A stretch of 64,000 bases of DNA from Andalucia godoyi (lineage: Eukaryota; Discoba; Jakobea; Jakobida; Andaluciidae): positions 69,211 through 133,210 of the forward strand of contig VRVR01000025.1 of the NCBI GenBank assembly GCA_009859145.1, written 5' to 3'. Positions 28,712 through 37,075 of this stretch are shown here, piece by piece; the first letter of the stretch is position 1; each line of letters begins with the position of its first letter. The position numbers and the translations under genes are program-made. The notes below the pieces were generated by a model. The model saw only the letters and a list, made by a program, of their open reading frames with translations, ran no database searches and had not been told where the DNA came from.

Positions 28712-30886
28712 TCATACCTTGACAAAGGACCCTGTGCTGTTCCACGACGGACTGGGGCGATGCATGACCGTTGGTCGGTTGACACTCAGAATCGACCCCG
28801 GTCTTGACGGGACCTTTCCGGATCCGTTGGAGGACACCAATGCCATTGACAATGGAACTCGCTCAACCGGCGGAGACCGCGAACGACATGGGATTGGCGA
28901 CTGTCTCGTCACGAATCTTCTGTCAACGCCTACAACTGCAGCTGCAGCTGCAGCGGACGACGACGACGTTGAAGACCCCGAGACGCGAGAGGAATTGGAA
29001 CTTGCAGAACTCATGTTGCTTCGCGCAGATGACGAGCCCCGCATGGCGGATGTGCTGCGGACAGTCGAAGACCCGGATCGCGACGACATGGCAGCCATTG
29101 ATGGCTGGTCTGAAATGGAAGCAAGAGAACCACGTCGGCTCGCAGACTTCAACTTCAAGCGCATTGTTGCTGGAGATGGAGGTCCCGTTTGTCCAAAGGT
29201 GGATGGCAACGCGGCAACGGCTTGTCCAGTCAGCATGCGCGGGTTCAGCAGTTGGTCAATCGTGCGCTTCTCTTCAAACCACTTTTGCAGCAGAATATTA
29301 TAATAGCGAGGAGAGTCGAAGAATGCTTGATATTTCCCAGTGTTGCTGTTCGGGAAGATGCGTCGGAAGCCCCGAGCTCGATTTTCCTCGTCATAGGTCT
29401 CTTTGAGAATGATCAGCTCCTCTTCCGTCAGCTCATCGAGTGAACAATTCATCAAGTCAAAGACTGTCCGTTGGCGATTGAATACTGACAACGTGTTGCC
29501 CTTTGGGGAAACCGAGGAAGCATGCTCGTCACTGGATCCAGATCCCGCATGCGTAGGAAGAATTGCCGCTGACGAAACATTCGATTCGAAACCCAGCAGC
29601 CTCGCCTGCTTGCGATCTTCGACTTCCTTGGCCCATTTCTTCCTGTCATATGGCACAAAACCAGCAAGATGGAACAAGTCGGAAAGAAGACGGTACTTGA
29701 TACTCTTGTCCATGGGAGAAGACGCGGACAGGGACGGCATGATGTTCACCTCGATGACGTATGGCTTCAGATTCTCGTCCAGCAGAACATCGAAGCCGAA
29801 CAACTCGAAGCAGGCTCCGCGATCATGAATGGAGCGCTTAAGCTTGGTGTTGACTTCTGCGTCTGCAGCGATAATCGTCTTGATAATGACGTCTTCGATT
29901 CTGAGAAACAGTGCATCATCATCGATGCCTTGGTCCTGCAGATACTTACGGAACGCCTTCAGCGACCATTTCGACCCAGTTCCGTCTTCCTGGTCATCGG
30001 TATTCTTGACGAAATCCTTGCTCTTCTTGTTCACTGCGTAATTCGTAAGGTGCATGAACCGATTCTTGATGGTTTTTGCAGATTTTGAGTACTTGGCGGT
30101 GGAGAACCGCGTCAAGCCATCGTCGAACATGTGGATGCGCAACGGGTCAAACGACGTCACTGCGACATAAATGCGCAAGTCGAATTTGTATCCGTTGATG
30201 GTCATTGGGTTGTCAATGTATCTTTGGACAAGCTGTTTCTTTGACTTGCTCAGTGCCTTGGGCCCGTCCACAAGCCGAATCCCACGCCCACATGCCGATG
30301 CCGGTGGCTTCGAGATCCAAAATGCGTTTGGATTCCTCTCCATTTCGCACACGAGCAGTCCAAAATCCTGCGGGAGCAAGTACGAACCTGGAAAAAAGTC
30401 GTACTCCTCTCCACCAACAAGCCTTTTCATCCGAGCCAAATTGCGGGCAAGATTATCTTTTCTTCCGATCGCCCACGTTCCCGGAAAATGATTCGTCTTT
30501 TGAAACCTGTTCAGCATTCCGTACTCCTCCTGCTTCAAATGCTTGGACCAGATGCAGTTCGGAAGTGAAAACGACTCGTAGCTTGTGTCCGATTCGGTGA
30601 TCTGCTTGAATCCTGCTCGTTTGAACGCAGACTTCACGCACATGTACTCCACCGCCTCCCCACAAATCTTGAAATACAAGTTCCGATGCACCTGTTTCTT
30701 GAGGCCCTTCATTCGCGGCAATGACGCATCCGGCTTCTCGCCTTTAACAGGAAAGTAGATCGTCCCAGGTCGATCCGAGAACAACGACGGAAGTATAACA
30801 GCGGCGCCGCCACCACCTCCCTTTTCATGATCCGCATCAATCTCTGCATCCACGTCAAGATCAAGATCAACGTCCGCAACAGACAT
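28712..30886 (-). CDS. Tubulin tyrosine ligase-like (TTLL4/5-type) polyglutamylase
   Basis: 724 residues, intronless; ATG at 30886. TTLL enzymes add glutamate (or glycine) side chains to tubulin, marking axonemal and cytoplasmic microtubules. The TTL domain spans about 60-410. NRFQKTNHFPGTWAIGRKDNLARN and FWISKPPASACGRGIRLV form the ATP-grasp nucleotide site. YKFDLRIYVAV near 230, NRFMHLTNYAVNK, and FELFGFDVLLDENLKPYVIEVNIMPSL near 375-385 supply the metal-binding E and N. The SPMDKSIK segment fits the TTLL4/TTLL5 group, so glutamylation is the likely activity. The Ser-rich C-terminus (from about 560, with poly-Ser and poly-Ala) looks disordered. It is convergent with UTP22. Confidence 0.88.
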   Translation of the reverse strand: MSVADVDLDLDVDAEIDADHEKGGGGGAAVILPSLFSDRPGTIYFPVKGEKPDASLPRMKGLKKQVHRNLYFKICGEAVEYMCVKSAFKRAGFKQITESDTSYESFSLPNCIWSKHLKQEEYGMLNRFQKTNHFPGTWAIGRKDNLARNLARMKRLVGGEEYDFFPGSYLLPQDFGLLVCEMERNPNAFWISKPPASACGRGIRLVDGPKALSKSKKQLVQRYIDNPMTINGYKFDLRIYVAVTSFDPLRIHMFDDGLTRFSTAKYSKSAKTIKNRFMHLTNYAVNKKSKDFVKNTDDQEDGTGSKWSLKAFRKYLQDQGIDDDALFLRIEDVIIKTIIAADAEVNTKLKRSIHDRGACFELFGFDVLLDENLKPYVIEVNIMPSLSASSPMDKSIKYRLLSDLFHLAGFVPYDRKKWAKEVEDRKQARLLGFESNVSSAAILPTHAGSGSSDEHASSVSPKGNTLSVFNRQRTVFDLMNCSLDELTEEELIILKETYDEENRARGFRRIFPNSNTGKYQAFFDSPRYYNILLQKWFEEKRTIDQLLNPRMLTGQAVAALPSTFGQTGPPSPATMRLKLKSASRRGSLASISDQPSMAAMSSRSGSSTVRSTSAMRGSSSARSNMSSASSNSSRVSGSSTSSSSAAAAAAVVGVDRRFVTRQSPIPCRSRSPPVERVPLSMALVSSNGSGKVPSRPGSILSVNRPTVMHRPSPSWNSTGSFVKV

Positions 30887-31355
30887 TCTTCTTCTTTTCT
30901 TCTCTCAAAACAAAACAAAACAAAACAATTATGGAAAAAACACACCACACACCACACGCACAGAGACAGACAGACACACCCGACAGTAAGTACTTGATTA
31001 GCAGACTGTTTTTGTTTTTGTTCTTGTTTTTTCAAGAAAAATGAAAAACCAAAAGAACGAAACCGACTGGTTGAGAAAAACGGATCAGGAAGATGGATTC
31101 TTTCAAAACGGCACTACGGCAAAAATGCATGGTCCAAACAGTTCTCCAATTGGCAATTGTCCGACAAAAGCGACATCCAAATGCCCCATTACTGCCGTTG
31201 TTAAAAAAGGCCGACTACCTACGGCAGGCAAGTGGGAAAATCTGAGAATCTTTGAAAAGCAAAATGCTGAAGAAGAAAGAAAAAGAAACGAGATGGGAAA
31301 GCAAAAGGAGTGAGTACTGAAGAACAAACGGATTTCATTTTTAACATATGGGGTA
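30887..31355. other. TTLL 5' flank / RPB8 3' flank
   Basis: 469 bp between two minus-strand genes. It contains a (CAAAA)n run just upstream of the TTLL ATG, a CACAC-rich stretch near 30940, and a 90-residue plus-strand open frame from the ATG at 31041. That frame is Lys/Glu/Asn-rich with no family resemblance and is not called. Confidence 0.5.
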
Positions 31356-31784
31356 TTACAAGACCTTCTTGGTCAAGAGATAGAGTCTCATATCGGGATC
31401 GATTTTTGCCATGTGTTTAGGGTTCCCCGAAAGCTTGAGCAACAGGCCTCCAAACGACGCAAACACGGCCATCTTGTCTCCTTCTGCGAGGATCTTGTAC
31501 ACTTTTCCGCTCATGACATAGTCGTAGTCGTCTGCGAGCGTTCGGTTCTGTGCTATGTGCGGGTCATACACAAAATCATCGGGGGATCCATCCCGAGCGA
31601 TCGTAGACGCAAGCACGAGCTTCAGCTTCTCGCCCTCGTCAACGGGATAGATGTCCGTTGCAATGTCCAGCTCGAGATCCATCGCGCATTGCTGCGAATG
31701 AACACTGTAGATCCGAGACACTCGCTCGAACTTTTGGTCTCGAGGCCGACTCGAAATCACAAATATATCTTCAAACAACGACAT
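31356..31784 (-). CDS. POLR2H: RNA polymerase subunit RPB8 (shared by Pol I, II, III)
   Basis: 142 residues, close to the human length of 150. RPB8/ABC3 is an OB-fold-like subunit common to all three nuclear RNA polymerases. The whole chain aligns with the family: MSLFEDIFVISSRPRDQKF at the start, LELDIATDIYPVDEGEKL, DYVMSGKVYKI, then FASFGGLLLKLSGNPKHM and the terminal LYLLTKKV. The ATG at 31784 is the family start. It is intronless. A second shared subunit, RPB10, lies 16 kb away; the two are not an operon. Confidence 0.96.
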   Translation of the reverse strand: MSLFEDIFVISSRPRDQKFERVSRIYSVHSQQCAMDLELDIATDIYPVDEGEKLKLVLASTIARDGSPDDFVYDPHIAQNRTLADDYDYVMSGKVYKILAEGDKMAVFASFGGLLLKLSGNPKHMAKIDPDMRLYLLTKKVL

Positions 31785-32107
31785 GTTTCCGGCACAGACT
31801 CGTACAGGCTCTGTCGCTCAAAACGGAATTCAAGATAAAAATAAAAATAAAACCAGCTATTCAGTAATAATAGCAGCAATAATAATAATAATAGGAATAG
31901 CAGTCATAATAAATCACAAAGCAATAACAATAACGTGTCAGTAATTCGATGGGAATGAGTTGGTGCAGATTGCAGAATAGGGGAAAAGGGCGAAGAGGCG
32001 TGATGACACTACAGCAGATGGCGAATCGTCACTCATACAAAAATAAAACAAAAGCCAAAACAGAAGAAAAGAAGAAAGAAGAAAGAAGAAGAAGAAAGGG
32101 AGAGTGT
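31785..32107. other. RPB8 5' flank
   Basis: 323 bp with AAATAA-type runs at 31835-31900 and an AAG-rich stretch at 32070-32100. It is the RPB8 promoter side and the 3' flank of the next minus-strand gene. No gene was recognised. Confidence 0.5.
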
Positions 32108-33379
32108 TTATTCGAATTTCTTGGCTTCTGGAAGAGCAAACAAGTCTTCTTCGACGAAGCTGGAGGGAGAGGTGGGGTTCGGACTGACTGGAACGGCATT
32201 TGTGCTTTGGGGTGGATTCTGGGCCGAGGCTGCTGCTGCGGTTCCTGCTGCCTGTGCTGGCTGCAGATATTGTGGTTGCTGTGGTTGCTGTGGTTGCTGT
32301 GGTTGCTGCGGTTGCTGCGGTTGCTGCGGATACTGCGGCTGGAACTGCGGTTGCGCCGCATTCTGTGGATACTGTCCATACTGCATTGGTTGGACAGGCG
32401 GCTGCTGTGGCTGAAAAGCCGGAGGATATGCAAAGCCGGGTGCGGGAGGCTGCTGTCCGGGAGCATAGTTGCTCTGCGGGACTTGCTGTGGATATACTTG
32501 TCCCATCGGCTGTCCATACATCGGCTGCTGTTGCTGCTGCTGCTGCTGCATAGGATATCCAAACTGTTGATGCTGCGGTTGTGGTTGTTGGGTATTCATC
32601 ATCATCATTGTCATCATTCGCTGCTGCTGGATAGCTTGTTGCTGCATGACCTCCTGATGACGGTTCATCTGGACTTGCTGCAGCTGCTCAGCGGTGATTA
32701 CATCGGAAGGTCCGTACTCTCCTGCCCAGACCTTGAGCCATGCCACTCGGGAAATAAACATGGAAACACTCACAAACGCCAGCGGAATCATCAGAAACGC
32801 AAAGACAAGCATCGCCAGCGCTGGATCATCCCCAAAAAATAAGAACAGCAGAATAAGAAATAGCTCCAATCCCATCAACACCATGTGGATCATATCCCAG
32901 ACATACGAAACGCGCGTCAAACGGATAGTCGCCACATCTGCAGGAACACTGCCGCCTGCACCGACACCTGCAGCGGGAGCGGCCGCGGTCATAGCGGTAG
33001 CACCTTGTGGCGCTGTCGTTGACGCGTGGGTGTTGCTGGAAAGCCGGTTCGCTTCCTCGTCGTCGTCGTCGTCGTCCTCGTCCATCAGCTGATTAAAGTC
33101 CGAAGACTGGTGCTGCTGCTGCGGCGGCGACCTTGCTTGCGTTGCCGGTTGCAACGTTCGTACAGAAGGCGCCACGTAGAACTTTCGGAAATGCGATCCC
33201 AAATACGCCTTGTACGCTCCATTAAGCAGCAGTGACCACATAAACAAATTCAGAAAGTCTCCAGAGATCATATACAGCAGCGACAGAAGAACATTCAGCA
33301 GCGAGCCGAGATAGTACAATGACGGAACCGGAATCGCATAGAATCGCTGCCGAGTCCGTTCGCCCAATGTCAGAGTCAT
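32108..33379 (-). CDS. Four-TM membrane protein with Gln/Pro-rich tail, unrecognised
   Basis: 423 residues; ATG at 33379. I do not recognise the family. Hydrophobic segments lie at about residues 16-42 (SLYYLGSLLNVLLSLLYMI), 45-62 (FLNLFMWSLLLNGAY), 160-185 (MIHMVLMGLELFLILLFLFF) and 188-212 (ALAMLVFAFLMIPLAFVSV), so it is probably a multi-pass protein with both termini on one side. Between TM2 and TM3 is an acidic, Ala-rich loop. From residue 235 the tail is Gln/Met/Pro-rich with poly-Gln and a run of P-Q-Q units, a prion-like composition. The tail is encoded by CTG/TTG-rich DNA (32265-32345 and 32520-32560) prone to length change. The Pro/Gln/Tyr mix recalls cytosolic tails that bind trafficking adaptors, but no function is claimed. 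Confidence 0.65.
   Translation of the reverse strand: MTLTLGERTRQRFYAIPVPSLYYLGSLLNVLLSLLYMISGDFLNLFMWSLLLNGAYKAYLGSHFRKFYVAPSVRTLQPATQARSPPQQQHQSSDFNQLMDEDDDDDDEEANRLSSNTHASTTAPQGATAMTAAAPAAGVGAGGSVPADVATIRLTRVSYVWDMIHMVLMGLELFLILLFLFFGDDPALAMLVFAFLMIPLAFVSVSMFISRVAWLKVWAGEYGPSDVITAEQLQQVQMNRHQEVMQQQAIQQQRMMTMMMMNTQQPQPQHQQFGYPMQQQQQQQQPMYGQPMGQVYPQQVPQSNYAPGQQPPAPGFAYPPAFQPQQPPVQPMQYGQYPQNAAQPQFQPQYPQQPQQPQQPQQPQQPQQPQYLQPAQAAGTAAAASAQNPPQSTNAVPVSPNPTSPSSFVEEDLFALPEAKKFE
32265..32345. repeat. GTTGCTGTG-type 9-bp tandem repeat
   Basis: About eight units of (T/C)GGTTGCTG encode the P-Q-Q run in the tail of the four-TM protein. Units stay in frame. A shorter pure CTG run (poly-Gln) lies at 32523-32550. 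Confidence 0.85.
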
Positions 33380-33910
33380 CGCTGGTCACAGCCGTTCCGT
33401 TCTTGGCGTTCTTATCGACGTACTGCGCAAAAAGTATCCAAGCCCCCAGTTTTTTTCACACCCGGAAAAGGGAAGAAGAAGAAGAACAGAAAAAAGAATC
33501 GACAAGAAGGAAATTCGAAGAGATCGAAGAAGAAAAGGACCACCCTATATATATATATATATATGTATGTATATATATGTATATATATTCATAAATACAG
33601 TTTTTGGGCTTTTTCAATGTGTAAAATTTCGACGATTCGTATCGCAGGGGAAACTTGAAAAGCTCGATGGACCGCGTGGAAAATGGAAAAGGGATGGGAT
33701 ACGGCAGGTGAGTGAAGAAGGCAATTTTTGGTTATCTCCTCTTCTGGTTGATCTTCTCATTCTTCTGGTGTCTGCTTGGTACTGCTACTACTACTACAGT
33801 GCAGGATGAGAAAGGCGCGGGTTTGTACTATTCCATCCTTTTTATTTTGTAAATATATTATTTTTTTGTGGGTTTTTGGAGCCTGGGAATCTTGGGTTCT
33901 TGTTTCGACA
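33380..33910. other. Spacer with (TA)n microsatellite
   Basis: 531 bp between two minus-strand genes. It includes an AAG-rich stretch (33470-33540) and a TA/TATG microsatellite at 33546-33590. No gene was recognised; a short plus-strand frame crossing the four-TM gene start is not supported. Confidence 0.55.
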
Positions 33911-35512
33911 TTAGCGTTCGGAGGGGGTTTGCAAGACAGTTTGCAGGGCAGTCTGCAGCCTTTTGGAAATGACGGACAACTTGAGAGCCAGATCGTCGTT
34001 CTTTGCAAATCCCTCGATCATGACGCCGGTCTCTGCGACCATGCGACTGCTTTGCGCGCCACCCGACGGCCGAGAATTGACAAGCGACTGCTGAGCTCCC
34101 GACAGTTTTTCGAGGCGTGCAACTTCGAGACGGCATGCGCTTGCACGGACGTCATCAAAAGACTCCACATGTCCACGGAGCCACTCGGCGTTTTGAACCA
34201 GGGACAGAGACTCCGACACTGGAGACGCTTCCTCCGCACAAGCAGAAGTAAACGATAAAATCGCATCCAGTACCATTGGGTGGCATATAAGACGAGCATA
34301 CCCGGATGGACCATGCACGCAGGAGAACTTTGCAATGGCTTCTCTCCGCGCGGCCGTCGTCAGGCGATGCCTGCAAACGTTCATGAATTCGAGTTGTGAA
34401 GCATCACTCTCAAAAAATAGAACATGGCTCACATCACCATGGCTATCCATCGCAATATTCAGCTGCACAAGACTTGCCATGGGTGGAGGAGCCCAGAACA
34501 GGGGTACACACTTGGAAAGCAGAGCAACGTCCTGGACATACAGCTTATCATCCATGAACCCCGACTCAATGCACTCGCTTCGCAGTTCAGAAGCAAGTTG
34601 CAGAAAGCCGTGCGACAGGACATGTTTCATGTGACACATGTACTCGACACGAAACCGCAATTCGGAAACCACGATGCCAAGCGCAGTCGCATCACCCAGC
34701 TTCTGTTTGGGGTCTCGCTCACGAACGTCCGCACGCCGACTTGCATAGGATCGGAGAAAGACGGAAACGTCCCGATAAGTTAGAATATCTGATTCGGCGT
34801 ATCCCAGCAGTGCGTTCTGAGCGTCCTCATTCGGCTGCGGAAAATCCAGCGGAAAGAGAGCATCCTCGTCGCCATCGAGATCATGGAACTTTACCAAGTC
34901 CAGAAACTTGGACGGATGGGAGTCGCCGAACTTACCGAGAATTGTCTGATCAGCTTTAGGGAACCATGGAAACATCTGCAACTCGGATCGCTGTTCAAAA
35001 TTCTCCAAACAGGATCGAATGTTCTGCATGAACTTCCGGTCCTCCATCCATAGCCCCCACGCTGATGCAAGTCGCTCAGCGCGATTCCGGTGCGTGTCGT
35101 CATCTGCAACAGAGAACACATTGTCGGACGGTTCCAGATACAGGAATCGGTTCGAGTGCTTTACAAATGTGTTGAAAAACGGCAACGAATGGAGATGGTC
35201 TCTTGGATTCGCAAGAACATCTGCAGGTACGCTACGCCGACGAGCAGAACGAAAGAAAAGAGCAGGCGGTGGTCCTTCTTTTCCTCTTCCTCCCCCTCCA
35301 CCTTCTTCTTCTTCTCTTCTTGCCGTATCATCCTCATCACCATCCTCACTATCTGCTGAAAAGTACGGTAGCAAATCGCCAGGAAGCGGGACATGTGCAA
35401 TGCTCTTCCCGCCACTTTGAACAAGCGACTGCAGGCAAGTTGAGTACCGCGACGGGGCAAGCGCATGCAGCCTTTGAAAGATGATCTGGAGATCCGGTCG
35501 ACTCAGATTCAT
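33911..35512 (-). CDS. Unrecognised 533-residue protein
   Basis: Single open frame; start ATG at 35512 (MNLSRPDLQIIFQRLHALAPS). I do not recognise a family. The protein has a helical N-terminal 50 residues, an acidic low-complexity insertion at about 55-85 (Asp/Glu/Gly run), then a mostly helical body. The best-ordered parts are FFNTFVKHSNRFLYLEPSDNVF near 110, a helix-rich block at 260-320 (ATALGIVVSELRFRVEYMCHMKHVLSHGF), and CVPLFWAPPPMASLVQLNIAMD near 340 that reads like a beta-strand pair. The C-terminal 100 residues are helical and may be a coiled coil (LEVARLEKLSGAQQSLV). Codon use and length argue that it is a real gene. No transmembrane segment or signal peptide is seen. Confidence 0.6.
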   Translation of the reverse strand: MNLSRPDLQIIFQRLHALAPSRYSTCLQSLVQSGGKSIAHVPLPGDLLPYFSADSEDGDEDDTARREEEEGGGGGRGKEGPPPALFFRSARRRSVPADVLANPRDHLHSLPFFNTFVKHSNRFLYLEPSDNVFSVADDDTHRNRAERLASAWGLWMEDRKFMQNIRSCLENFEQRSELQMFPWFPKADQTILGKFGDSHPSKFLDLVKFHDLDGDEDALFPLDFPQPNEDAQNALLGYAESDILTYRDVSVFLRSYASRRADVRERDPKQKLGDATALGIVVSELRFRVEYMCHMKHVLSHGFLQLASELRSECIESGFMDDKLYVQDVALLSKCVPLFWAPPPMASLVQLNIAMDSHGDVSHVLFFESDASQLEFMNVCRHRLTTAARREAIAKFSCVHGPSGYARLICHPMVLDAILSFTSACAEEASPVSESLSLVQNAEWLRGHVESFDDVRASACRLEVARLEKLSGAQQSLVNSRPSGGAQSSRMVAETGVMIEGFAKNDDLALKLSVISKRLQTALQTVLQTPSER

Positions 35513-35814
35513 CACTCGCTCGTCACAAAGTCACACCCATCACAGCGTTTCTTCGTCACTGTTTACGAAGGAAAACATGAAAGAAGGGGCTTGCTGCTGT
35601 ACTGCACTGGTTGACGATCGGACAGTTGTCGACGCGATGCTAAGCATTGCATCATGTCCATTAATTTAATTTCAATTTTTACAAAAGGGCGCTCTCCACC
35701 ATACTGTAGTTGTGGAAGAGGAAAACATCGACAGAAAGACACGAGTAGACGAAGCGACCAACAGAAGAAGAAGAAAAAGGAGTAGAAGAAGGAGAAGGAG
35801 GAGAAGGAGAGAAA
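35513..35814. other. Divergent spacer upstream of DnaJ
   Basis: 302 bp between divergent genes: AT-rich around 35660-35690, then GAAGAAG-rich purine DNA just before the DnaJ ATG. No clear heat-shock element core was found on reading. Confidence 0.5.
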
Positions 35815-36978
35815 ATGTCGCATTACGAAACGCTCGGATTGACTTGCGAATGCTCAGAAGAAGACATCAAAAAGGCGTATCGGAGGCTTTCGCTGCAGTG
35901 TCATCCTGACAAGAATCCGGCAGCGTCGGATGCTTGGGACAAGATCCAAAAGGCGTACACAGTGCTGAAGGACCGCGAATTGCGTGAGCATTACGACCGC
36001 ACTGGGAATGACACACTGACGCCGAATGTACCGTCGTCGTTGTTTGACGACTTGTTTCAATCGACGAGAACGCTGTTTGATTCGTGGTTCAACCGCTCGA
36101 AGGACTCCGCGTCGTCTGAGTTGGATGTTGTGGTGCCGATCGATGTTTCGCTGGCGGAAGCAGATGCCGGGTGTGTGCGGCAACTCCAATACAGTCGCAA
36201 GATACCTTGTAGCAGCTGTGATGCAACGGGGGCTGCGTCGAAAGAGTCGGTGCGGTACTGTCTGTCGTGCAAAGGAACGGGAAAGATGGTGATGGAACGC
36301 CGGCTGGCAGACGGTGTCGGCGAGCGGTTTGTTGTGCAGTGTGAGCAGTGTGGAGGGCAGGGCTCCTGGATTACAGAGAAGTGCAAGACTTGCATGGGCC
36401 GAAAGTACCTGAAGGTATCAAGGACTGTGAACGTTGCGATTCCCCCGGGCGTTGCCCAAGGAGAACAAATTCGCTTCGACGGCCAAGCAGATGTTCGCAA
36501 GAAGACAGAAGCAGAACGTACTGAGCAAAAAGGTGCGCTCGTTCTGAGTGTCAATGTCGTCGCCGGTGCGAAGGAGGATGGGGTGTTTCGTCGTGCCAGT
36601 CCTGATGGAGCAGATGTTGAGTGCCATGTCTCCATGAAGTTGATTGATGCACTGGTTGGAACTCCAGTGCACTTGGAGTCCCTTCGAGGAGAGTCGCTGC
36701 ATATCAAGCCATCAACGAGCGTGTGGCATGGTGGGAAGTATGTGTTGCCGCAATTTGGGATGACCATTCGGCGTGCTCCATCGGAAAGGGGAAATTTGAT
36801 TGTGCTTGTTCGGGTAATAATGCCGGAGCATCTGAATGCGGAGGCGAAAGCCCTGCTTCGAAGTGCTCTCGGGGATCCTTTGGCTCTCATTCGTTACAAT
36901 TGGAGAAAGGGAAGGGAGGCGGCAAACGAGCGGGACTCGTCCTCTGTACTGTACGCGCAATTCATTCCCGAACCATAA
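35815..36978 (+). CDS. DnaJ/Hsp40 co-chaperone, type A-like
   Basis: 387 residues. The N-terminal J domain (1-65) has the H-P-D motif at about residue 30 and stimulates Hsp70 ATPase. A cysteine-rich region at about 128-200 has four C-x-x-C units: CSSC, CLSC, CEQC and CKTC. The first and last lack the usual C-x-x-C-x-G-x-G glycines (CSSCDATGA, CKTCMGRK), so zinc site I may be weak. The C-terminal beta domains follow (VNVAIPPGVAQGEQIRFDG; DVECHVSMKLIDALVG). The Gly/Phe-rich linker after the J domain is replaced by a short Ser/Asp-rich segment. There is no mitochondrial presequence and no C-terminal CaaX box, so a cytosolic role is likely. It is convergent with the arrestin-like gene. Confidence 0.9.
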   Translation: MSHYETLGLTCECSEEDIKKAYRRLSLQCHPDKNPAASDAWDKIQKAYTVLKDRELREHYDRTGNDTLTPNVPSSLFDDLFQSTRTLFDSWFNRSKDSASSELDVVVPIDVSLAEADAGCVRQLQYSRKIPCSSCDATGAASKESVRYCLSCKGTGKMVMERRLADGVGERFVVQCEQCGGQGSWITEKCKTCMGRKYLKVSRTVNVAIPPGVAQGEQIRFDGQADVRKKTEAERTEQKGALVLSVNVVAGAKEDGVFRRASPDGADVECHVSMKLIDALVGTPVHLESLRGESLHIKPSTSVWHGGKYVLPQFGMTIRRAPSERGNLIVLVRVIMPEHLNAEAKALLRSALGDPLALIRYNWRKGREAANERDSSSVLYAQFIPEP

Positions 36979-37075
36979 TGCATCTGCGTTCTCGAGGGAA
37001 GATCTGCCTGCTGCAGATTATGTGCAGCCCCATTCGCTACGCAAGTTCGTTTCGTTTGAATCACATCGCATTTAT

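Noticed and set aside
31041-31313. 90-codon frame between TTLL and RPB8
   Set aside because: Low-complexity Lys/Glu/Asn composition, no family, no splice or promoter support.
36057-36890. 277-codon minus-strand frame inside DnaJ
   Set aside because: Antisense of the zinc-finger and beta domains of a clear DnaJ; no independent start context or family.
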